DNA of 64,000 nt from an uncultured SAR86 cluster bacterium (lineage in GTDB: Bacteria > Pseudomonadota > Gammaproteobacteria > Magnimaribacterales > D2472). A program made the translations under genes and the position numbers. The DNA is taken from positions 62,001 through 126,000 of the forward strand of contig CACEDS010000003.1 of the NCBI GenBank assembly GCA_902558395.1, written 5' to 3'. Of the stretch, positions 47,209-53,677 are shown one piece after another (the stretch's first letter is position 1; the number at the start of each line of letters is the position of its first letter). The notes beneath the pieces are model-generated. The model was not told the DNA's origin and did not search any database. It saw only the letters and a list, made by a program, of their open reading frames with translations.

Positions 47209-48423
47209 ATGTCTAATATCATTGTTCAAAAGTTTGGAGGAACCTCTGTCGGCTCAGAAGAGAGAATTGCTGCTGTTGCAAAAATTGTAAAAGAGGCGTC
47301 TAAAAATAATCCGATAGTAGTTGTTGTCTCAGCTATGAGTGGGGAAACTAACAGATTAATTAAATTAGCAAAAAGTTTTGGAGATAACCCTAGCAAAAGA
47401 GAATTTGATGCTCTTGTTTCTACTGGTGAAAAAGTAAGTGCTGCACTTTTAGCTATGGCACTTCAACAGATTGATGTTCCAGCAAAATCTTATTCCGCTT
47501 CACAAATTTCAATGAGAACAACCGATAGCTACTCTAAAGCAAGAATTCTTGATGTTGATGGTAAAAAGATTCAAGAAACTTTGGATGCAGGCGTTGTCCC
47601 TATTATTACTGGTTTTCAGGGTATTACAGAGTCCGGTGATGTTACAACCCTTGGAAGAGGTGGTTCTGATACCACAGCTGTAGCTATTGCTGCTCAATTA
47701 GGTGCCGAAAGATGTGATATTTATACCGATGTTGATGGCATTTATACAACTGATCCAAGAGTAGTTCCCGAAGCTAAGAAGATAGATGTAATTACTATGG
47801 AAGAAATGCTTGAAATGGCAGGACAGGGTGCTAAAGTAATTCAGATTAGAGCAGTTGAGTTTGCAAATAAATATAATGTACCCGTTAGAGTTTTATCAAG
47901 TTTTGAGCCTGGTAATGGCACCCTAATATCTCTTGAGGAAAAAAATATGGAAAATGGTTTAGTTTCTGGAATAGCTTTTCAAAAGGACCAGGTGAAGTTT
48001 ACCCTTCATGGAGTAAGTGATACTCCTGGAATGGCTTATGGTATTTTAGGCCCGTTAAGTGATGCAAACATTGAAGTTGATGTCATAGTTCAAAACGTTA
48101 GTGTTAATGGAAAAACAGACTTTACATTTACTGTCTCAAAAGAAGATGAATCATTGGCAACTGGGGTTATTAATGACTTGAAGTCATCCCTAGAATTTGA
48201 TGATTTGTTAATTGACTCAAGTATTGCTAAAGTTTCTCTAGTTGGTGTTGGTATGAGATCACATGCTGGAATTGCTAGTACAGCATTCAAAGCATTGTCT
48301 GAAACTGGAATAAACATTCAAATGATAAGTACTTCAGAAATTAAAATAACAATTGTTATTGGTGAAAATGAAATAGACATGGCTGTAACTTCACTCCATA
48401 AAGCATTTAATCTGGATAGTTAA
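47209..48423 (+). CDS. lysC: Aspartokinase
   Basis: Phosphorylates aspartate, the first step towards lysine, methionine and threonine. The 404-residue monofunctional enzyme starts IVQKFGGTSVGS, has VVSAMSGETNRL, the TGEKVSAALL block, GFQGITESGDVTTLGRGGSDTTAVAIAA and two ACT regulatory domains (from about residue 265; GVSDTPGMAYGILGPLSDANIEVDVIVQN and GVGMRSHAGIASTAFKALSETGINIQMISTSE). This is the alpha/beta-type lysine-threonine-regulated class seen in Pseudomonas. The product is used by Asd, encoded 30 kb away. Follows alaS, as lysC does in Pseudomonas. Confidence 0.97.
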   Translation: MSNIIVQKFGGTSVGSEERIAAVAKIVKEASKNNPIVVVVSAMSGETNRLIKLAKSFGDNPSKREFDALVSTGEKVSAALLAMALQQIDVPAKSYSASQISMRTTDSYSKARILDVDGKKIQETLDAGVVPIITGFQGITESGDVTTLGRGGSDTTAVAIAAQLGAERCDIYTDVDGIYTTDPRVVPEAKKIDVITMEEMLEMAGQGAKVIQIRAVEFANKYNVPVRVLSSFEPGNGTLISLEEKNMENGLVSGIAFQKDQVKFTLHGVSDTPGMAYGILGPLSDANIEVDVIVQNVSVNGKTDFTFTVSKEDESLATGVINDLKSSLEFDDLLIDSSIAKVSLVGVGMRSHAGIASTAFKALSETGINIQMISTSEIKITIVIGENEIDMAVTSLHKAFNLDS

Positions 48424-48424
48424 T

Positions 48425-49759
48425 ATGTATGACTTAGTATTACAAAATTGCAAAATTGTTAATGAAAACAAAATAATCGAATCAGATATTGCAATAAAAA
48501 ATAATAGAATTGAATTAATTAGTAACTCTATAAACTCTGAAACAAATAAAACTGTTGATCTTAACGGAAAGTATGTATTACCTGGACTAATTGATGATCA
48601 AGTTCACTTTAGAGAACCAGGATTAACTCATAAAGGTGATATTGCATCAGAATCAAGAGCAGGTCTTGCTGGTGGTGTGACAAGTTATTTTGAAATGCCT
48701 AATGTTAATCCAACAACAACGACTAATGAAAATTTAAGTAAAAAATTTGATATAGCAAGCACAAAATCTTTATCTAACTATTCTTTCCATCTTGGAGCAA
48801 GCAATACAAATATAGAAGAAATTAAAAAAGTTGATATTAATCAAGCAGCAGCATTAAAAGTTTTTATGGGTGCTTCTACAGGAGAAATGCTTGTTGATAG
48901 CCTTGATGCACTTGATGATATTTTTAATTATTCACCGCTGATTGTTGTTACACATTGTGAAGATCAAACAACTGTTAAGAATAATGAAAAAATATTCCTT
49001 GAAAAATATGGAGATGATCTATCAGCTCAACAGCATCACTTAATAAGGGATGTTGATAGTTGTTATTTATCAAGTTCTCTTGCTGTGGGTCTTGCTAAGA
49101 AATATGACTCTGATCTTCATGTCTTTCATCTAACAACTGAAAAAGAAATGGAGTTATTTACCAAGGGAGACATTGATAGGAAAAAAATAACTTCTGAGGT
49201 ATGCGTTCATCACATGCACTTCAATGAAAAAGACTATGCTGAATTAGGTAATCAAATTAAGTGTAATCCATCTATTAAGGAAGAATCAGACAGACAGGCT
49301 CTTATAAAAGCACTTTTAGAAAATAAAATTGATATTGTTGCTACAGATCATGCACCACATACATGGGATGAAAAAATGAGGAAATACCCAGATGCACCAG
49401 CGGGACTGCCATTGGTTCAACACGGGTTACAGATATTAATGGATTTTTATCATCAAGGAATATTAACCCTAGAAACAATAGTTGAAAAAACTACTCACAA
49501 TGTTGCAAAAAGGTTTCAAGTAAAAGATAGGGGATATATTAGAGAGGGTTGTTACGCTGATCTTGTAGTGATTGATCTAGATAAGAAATATCAAGTAACA
49601 AAAGACAATATTCTTTATAAGTGCGGATGGTCACCTTTTGAAGGTAAGACATTCAACTCATCAATTCATATGACAATCTGTAACGGACATATAGTATTTG
49701 AAGATGGCCGTGTAAAGGATGATATCCCTCTTGGAATGCAAATAGAATTTGATAGATAA
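48425..49759 (+). CDS. pyrC: Dihydroorotase, type I-like, with one altered metal ligand
   Basis: Dihydroorotase closes carbamoyl aspartate to dihydroorotate, upstream of PyrD. The 444-residue amidohydrolase has the carboxylated-Lys region (AALKVFMGAS), the metal His blocks (VVTHCED; LHVFHLTTEKE) and the catalytic Asp (VATDHAPHTWDEK). The N-terminal HxH metal motif reads DDQVHFREPG, with Gln59 in place of the first His. I recall the same DDQVHFREPG form in Bacteroidetes dihydroorotases, so it is probably a functional variant, perhaps acquired. Gammaproteobacteria usually have the unrelated short type II PyrC. One base after lysC. Confidence 0.82.
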   Translation: MYDLVLQNCKIVNENKIIESDIAIKNNRIELISNSINSETNKTVDLNGKYVLPGLIDDQVHFREPGLTHKGDIASESRAGLAGGVTSYFEMPNVNPTTTTNENLSKKFDIASTKSLSNYSFHLGASNTNIEEIKKVDINQAAALKVFMGASTGEMLVDSLDALDDIFNYSPLIVVTHCEDQTTVKNNEKIFLEKYGDDLSAQQHHLIRDVDSCYLSSSLAVGLAKKYDSDLHVFHLTTEKEMELFTKGDIDRKKITSEVCVHHMHFNEKDYAELGNQIKCNPSIKEESDRQALIKALLENKIDIVATDHAPHTWDEKMRKYPDAPAGLPLVQHGLQILMDFYHQGILTLETIVEKTTHNVAKRFQVKDRGYIREGCYADLVVIDLDKKYQVTKDNILYKCGWSPFEGKTFNSSIHMTICNGHIVFEDGRVKDDIPLGMQIEFDR

Positions 49760-49785
49760 GTAGGTATTTTTTTTTATCAAAGAGT

Positions 49786-49791
49786 TATAAT
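49786..49791 (+). promoter_or_regulatory. -10 element of tRNA-Ser
   Basis: A perfect TATAAT lies 14 bases before the mature 5' end of tRNA-Ser, preceded by a T-run (49767-49775). The -35 is not recognisable. Spacing fits a tRNA promoter. Confidence 0.55.
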
Positions 49792-49805
49792 CTTGCATCA
49801 ATTTC

Positions 49806-49895
49806 GGAGAGTTGGCTGAGTGGTCGAAAGCGCCTCCCTGCTAAGGAGGTAACTGGGTAACTGGTTCGAGGGTTCGAATCCCTCACTCTCCGCCA
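49806..49895 (+). tRNA. tRNA-Ser (GCT)
   Basis: A 90-base class II tRNA: acceptor GGAGAGT paired with ACTCTCC, anticodon stem CCTCC/GGAGG with loop CTGCTAA (anticodon GCT, reading AGC/AGT), a long variable arm as expected for serine, T arm GAGGG-TTCGAAT-CCCTC, and an encoded CCA. It lies between the dihydroorotase gene and the MTHFR-like gene, whose ATG is only 23 bases after the CCA end. Confidence 0.97.
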
Positions 49896-49918
49896 GTTTT
49901 TTATGCTTTAATACGTCT

Positions 49919-50770
49919 ATGAATTCTGAAGTTGTTAAAAATTTTTTAAATGGTTACTCAATTGAAGTAACGCCAAATGCAGCAGCTAAAATAGAAAATT
50001 TTGCTGAAGTACTTCCTGCCAATACCAGAATATATATTGCTCATATCGAAGGAACTCCGTTTGATGAAATGCTTAAGACTGCAAAAAAAATTACTAATGA
50101 AGGATTTATTCCAATGCCTCATTTTCCAGCAAGAATAATAGAGGATAAAGATACACTTGAAAGTTGGTTATCTCAGTATTCAGGAGAGGCAAATGTTCAA
50201 GAGGCTCTTGTAATTGCTGGAGGTTCGAAAGAGCCCGCTGGTGTATTTGATTCATCAATTCAAATAATTGAAACAGAGCTGTTTGATAAATATAGTTTTA
50301 AACGTTTACATGTAGCAGGTCATCCTGAGGGCAATAAAGATATTGATAAAGACAGCACACACACCAATGTTAATGAAGCTTTATCCTGGAAGAATGAGTA
50401 TGCCAAAAGGACTGATGCGCAGATTGCAATTGCAACTCAATTTTGTTTTGATTCTGTAGCTATAATCCAATGGGCAAATAATCTTATTGATATGAATATT
50501 GATCTTCCAGTTCATATTGGTATAGCAGGGCCTGCAAAACTTCAAACATTAATTAGATATTCTATTGAGTGTGGAGTGGGTGCATCTATGAAAGTGTTGC
50601 AAAAAAGAGCTAAGGATATAACAAAACTTCTTCTCCCCTATGAACCGACTTCTGTAATAAGTGAATTGGCTGAATATAAATCACAAAATCCAGATTTTAA
50701 TATTGAACAAGTTCATTTTTTTCCACTAGGTGGCACTAAAACAACTGCTAATTGGGTAGAAAAATTCTAA
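49919..50770 (+). CDS. Methylenetetrahydrofolate reductase family protein (divergent)
   Basis: A 283-residue TIM-barrel protein resembling MetF in size and pattern (VLPANTRIYIAHIEGTPFDEMLKTAKKI, FIPMPHFPAR, LVIAGGSKEPAGVF, RLHVAGHPEGN, QFCFDSVAIIQW, PVHIGIAGPAKLQTL, HFFPLGGTKTTANWVEKF). HPEG and the TTANW end are MTHFR-like, but the N-terminal EFFPP motif of MetF is replaced by IEVTPNAA. Such divergent relatives occur in marine bacteria with methylated-amine or one-carbon demethylation pathways; the exact reaction here is not established. It overlaps the convergent ctlX stop by four bases and may be transcribed from the tRNA-Ser promoter. Confidence 0.72.
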   Translation: MNSEVVKNFLNGYSIEVTPNAAAKIENFAEVLPANTRIYIAHIEGTPFDEMLKTAKKITNEGFIPMPHFPARIIEDKDTLESWLSQYSGEANVQEALVIAGGSKEPAGVFDSSIQIIETELFDKYSFKRLHVAGHPEGNKDIDKDSTHTNVNEALSWKNEYAKRTDAQIAIATQFCFDSVAIIQWANNLIDMNIDLPVHIGIAGPAKLQTLIRYSIECGVGASMKVLQKRAKDITKLLLPYEPTSVISELAEYKSQNPDFNIEQVHFFPLGGTKTTANWVEKF

Positions 50771-51666
50771 AAGAGCTCATTAAGCATACATCGAGCCGAT
50801 CCACCACCATACCTTTCTATCGTAGTTAAATCTGAATGTATAATTTTTTTATAATATTTTGAGAGTTTTTCTTTTTGACCATCATTTAAAGTATTAAAGG
50901 CTCTTGATGACATTATTAAAAAGTATTCATTAGAATCATTTCTTGCCTCAAGACTGTTTCCACAAAAATCCAAAATTTGGTTTTCTTCTATTTCATATAT
51001 GTCATGAAATTTACTTACTTTTTCTCTAACTATTTGTCTATATTGCGGAAGGATGACATCAAAACAGATGCCAATGATTTTTTGTCCAACATACATAAAT
51101 ACATCAGTATGGTAAATAGCATCACCTTTGTGGCTTTCAGTTTCAAATAACACTAATTCATAATTATTATCGCCACACCATTTTTTAGTTAACTCTGAGC
51201 TTGTTCTTGAGGAAATAGCAGCATAAACAACCATGTTTACTCTATCAATAACCATACTGCTTGTAGCTTCAAGAAAATGACCTTTACTCTCATATTCAGA
51301 TAAATCACTTTTCATAGAATAATCCATAGATAGAAATTCAATCATTTCCTTTGTTTTTTCAAGTCGTCTATTTTCAGCCTTCATACTGAATAGTTGAAAA
51401 GTTTTATCTTCAAAGGTTATAAACCAGTTAGGAAAAATATGATCAGGACATTCAGGAATACCTTTCATTGATGTAACTTTAATACCGTTTTCTTCAATTT
51501 TATTTTTTAGCCCGTGAAATTCTTCAAGAGCTTTTTTCAACACATCATCTTTTGTGAATTCAGTATCATGATCTTTTTGGTAGTGATTTGAATCAGCAGT
51601 TTGCTCATTTGAATAAAAAACTTCTGGTTCAATCATAAATAGATGATTTGATGATTGATTTATCAT
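50767..51666 (-). CDS. ctlX: Citrulline hydrolase CtlX-like amidinotransferase-fold enzyme
   Basis: A 299-residue protein of the guanidino-group-modifying superfamily (arginine deiminase, DDAH, amidinotransferase). Catalytic positions are visible: acidic region EYESKGHFLEATSSMVIDR, His in IYHTDVFMYVG, and nucleophile Cys293 in GGGSARCMLNELF, followed by the short C terminus typical of the family. PDHIFPNWFITF is another family block. CtlX has been proposed to hydrolyse citrulline to ornithine; the divergent neighbour rocD, which consumes ornithine, strongly supports that. Good ribosome-binding site (GGGGAG). Arginine-deiminase-type activity is the main alternative. Confidence 0.8.
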   Translation of the reverse strand: MINQSSNHLFMIEPEVFYSNEQTADSNHYQKDHDTEFTKDDVLKKALEEFHGLKNKIEENGIKVTSMKGIPECPDHIFPNWFITFEDKTFQLFSMKAENRRLEKTKEMIEFLSMDYSMKSDLSEYESKGHFLEATSSMVIDRVNMVVYAAISSRTSSELTKKWCGDNNYELVLFETESHKGDAIYHTDVFMYVGQKIIGICFDVILPQYRQIVREKVSKFHDIYEIEENQILDFCGNSLEARNDSNEYFLIMSSRAFNTLNDGQKEKLSKYYKKIIHSDLTTIERYGGGSARCMLNELF

Positions 51667-51695
51667 AATGCTCCCCTCATTAATCCTAATGCGAG

Positions 51696-51701
51696 TAGAA
51701 T
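51696..51701 (+). promoter_or_regulatory. Possible -10 element of rocD
   Basis: TAGAAT ends 6 bases before the rocD ATG (51708), inside the 41-base ctlX-rocD divergent region. No Shine-Dalgarno sequence precedes rocD, so the message may be leaderless. No clear -35. Confidence 0.4.
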
Positions 51702-51707
51702 ACTATT

Positions 51708-52955
51708 ATGGTAAGTAATTTACAAAATAATTTAATAAATAAAGAAGCCTTATATGGAGCAAAGAATTATTCACCGCTCCCAATTGTTTTACAAAAAGGA
51801 AAGGGCGTTTATTTATGGGATGTTGATGGAAATAAATACCTAGATATGATGTCAGCTTATTCTGCTGTTAGTCACGGTCACTCTCATCCAGAGCTTGTTA
51901 AAGTATTAGTTAATCAAGCTGAAAAATTAGCAATTAGCTCTAGAGCCTTTTATACAGAACCTTTCGGGGAGTATATTGAAAAACTCTCACAGTTAAGTGG
52001 ATTTGAATCTATTTTGCCCATGAATACTGGAGCTGAAGCAGTTGAAACTGCTATCAAAGCTGCGAGAAGATGGGGTTATTTTACAAAAGGTATAGAAGAA
52101 AATTTTGCTGAAATAATCGTTGCAGATGGTAATTTTCATGGTAGAACTACAACTATAGTAGGTTTCTCATCAGAACCAGACTATAAAAAAGGGTTTGGTC
52201 CTTTCGCTAGTGGTTTTATTCAAGCTGATTATTGCAATACAAATTGTGACTGTTCAAAAATATGCGAAAAGTCTATTCAATCAATAAAGAAGGCAATTAC
52301 TCATAATACTTGTGCTGTTCTTGTAGAACCTATTCAAGGCGAGGGTGGAATCATTACTCCACAAGATGGCTGGCTGAGGCAGTTAAGAGATTTATGTGAT
52401 CAAAATAATGTTTTGCTTATTTTAGATGAAATTCAATCAGGTTTAGGAAGAACGGGCAAGATGTTTGCATATGAGCATGAAGGAATTAAACCTGATGGTC
52501 TAATTTTAGGAAAAGCATTAGGTGGGGGTTTATTACCTGTCTCAGCTTTTTTGAGTTCTAAGGAAGTAATGGACCATTTTAATCCAGGATCGCATGGCTC
52601 AACTTTTGGAGGCAATCCGCTCGCAGCAAAAGTAGCTTCGAAGGCTCTTGATCTATTGATCGATGATAATTTAGTTGAAAACAGTCAGATTATGGGCAAT
52701 TATCTTAAAACTAAACTTCAGGAAATTAATTTAGATTTCATTAAAGAGGTCAGAGGCAAAGGATTATGGATAGGAGTTGAATTTAATAAAACAATATCTG
52801 CAAAAAAAATATGCTTATCATTGATGGATGAAGGAATTCTTGCAAAGGAAACTCATGAAACAGTTATTAGATTTGCCCCTCCATTAACAATTACTAAAGT
52901 AGAAATCGATTGGGCTATAGAAAAAATTATTAAAGTATTTAGGGAATATCAATAA
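51708..52955 (+). CDS. rocD: Ornithine aminotransferase with a Cys-rich insertion
   Basis: PLP-dependent ornithine delta-aminotransferase, giving glutamate semialdehyde. The 415 residues show YGAKNYSPLPIVLQKGKGVYLWDVDG, SAYSAVSHGHSHPE, NTGAEAVETAIKAAR, FHGRTTTIVGFS, EPIQGEGGI, LDEIQSGLGRTGK and the PLP lysine Lys269 in LILGKALGGG; FGGNPLAAKVA and the C-terminal domain follow. NYSPLP and SAYSAV are specific to RocD. At residues 176-186 there is an inserted CNTNCDCSKIC segment with four cysteines not expected in this family. Divergent from ctlX; probably begins a three-gene run. Confidence 0.92.
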   Translation: MVSNLQNNLINKEALYGAKNYSPLPIVLQKGKGVYLWDVDGNKYLDMMSAYSAVSHGHSHPELVKVLVNQAEKLAISSRAFYTEPFGEYIEKLSQLSGFESILPMNTGAEAVETAIKAARRWGYFTKGIEENFAEIIVADGNFHGRTTTIVGFSSEPDYKKGFGPFASGFIQADYCNTNCDCSKICEKSIQSIKKAITHNTCAVLVEPIQGEGGIITPQDGWLRQLRDLCDQNNVLLILDEIQSGLGRTGKMFAYEHEGIKPDGLILGKALGGGLLPVSAFLSSKEVMDHFNPGSHGSTFGGNPLAAKVASKALDLLIDDNLVENSQIMGNYLKTKLQEINLDFIKEVRGKGLWIGVEFNKTISAKKICLSLMDEGILAKETHETVIRFAPPLTITKVEIDWAIEKIIKVFREYQ

Positions 52956-53410
52956 TGGAATATACATTTATAACTAAAGATTATGATCTGAAGAAATACT
53001 TATTTGATCTAAAAGAAGAATGCATCATTAAGCATGAAGATAACTGGTTTAAAGAAAAGTCACATACCAAACTTTATCCAAATATTGATGAAGCAAAAGC
53101 AAAAGTAGCTAAACCTTACTATTGGATACTTAACGCAATAGACAAATATGAAGACAAAGAATGTGAAGATAGAGACTTAGCTTTAGCTGAGCTGGGCATC
53201 TTGGTATTCAAGACAAATTATTATTCGCAAAAACTTACCTCTGATACTGAGAACATTGAGGCTAAAAAAGATCTTGCAAATAGTCTTATTAATTTTGGCC
53301 TAAGTAAGGAATTTATTGCAAAGCAGATGATTTCGATGGAAACACCAAAGTATGCTAGATTAGAGGTAAATCAAGAGGAGGCAACCAAACTAATTAAATC
53401 TTGGACATAG
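52955..53410 (+). CDS. Unknown 151-residue soluble protein after rocD
   Basis: Not recognised. A charged, mostly helical cytosolic protein (EYTFITKDYDLKKYLFDLKEE ... EAKAKVAKPYYWILNAIDKYEDKECEDRDLALAELGILVFK ... IAKQMISMETPKYARLEVNQEEATKLI). No signal peptide, membrane helix or catalytic motif is visible. Its ATG shares one base with the rocD stop, and the alkyltransferase gene follows 6 bases later, so all three are probably cotranscribed. A role linked to ornithine breakdown is possible but rests only on position. Confidence 0.6.
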   Translation: MEYTFITKDYDLKKYLFDLKEECIIKHEDNWFKEKSHTKLYPNIDEAKAKVAKPYYWILNAIDKYEDKECEDRDLALAELGILVFKTNYYSQKLTSDTENIEAKKDLANSLINFGLSKEFIAKQMISMETPKYARLEVNQEEATKLIKSWT

Positions 53411-53416
53411 CATTGT

Positions 53417-53677
53417 ATGGCAACAGATTTTCAAAAAAAAGTTTGGGCTGAAATTGATAAAATTCCCTATGGCTCAACTATCACTTATAAAGATATTGCA
53501 ATAAAGATTGGCAGACCAAATTCAGCAAGAGCTGTTGCAAATGCATGTGGTCAAAATCCGAACCCAGTAATTAGACCATGCCACAGAGTTATATGCTCAA
53601 ACGGAGATATAGGTGGCTATAGAGGTCCAGGTGGGGTTGAGGCTAAGAAAAAACTCTTATTAGAAGAGAGTTCTTAA
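53417..53677 (+). CDS. Compact methylated-DNA--protein-cysteine methyltransferase
   Basis: An 86-residue protein consisting only of the C-terminal DNA-binding/catalytic domain of the Ogt/Ada/MGMT family. IPYGSTITYKDIA, GRPNSARAVANACGQNPNP and the active-site PCHRVI (Cys55) are intact, as is GDIGGYRGPGGVEAKKKLL. Cys rather than Trp at the active site argues for true alkyl transfer, not an alkyltransferase-like (ATL) protein. The N-terminal RNase-H-like domain of Ogt is missing, giving about half the usual length. There is an in-frame stop close upstream, so it is not a longer protein. Ends in a 4-base overlap with the metalloprotease stop. Confidence 0.8.
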   Translation: MATDFQKKVWAEIDKIPYGSTITYKDIAIKIGRPNSARAVANACGQNPNPVIRPCHRVICSNGDIGGYRGPGGVEAKKKLLLEESS

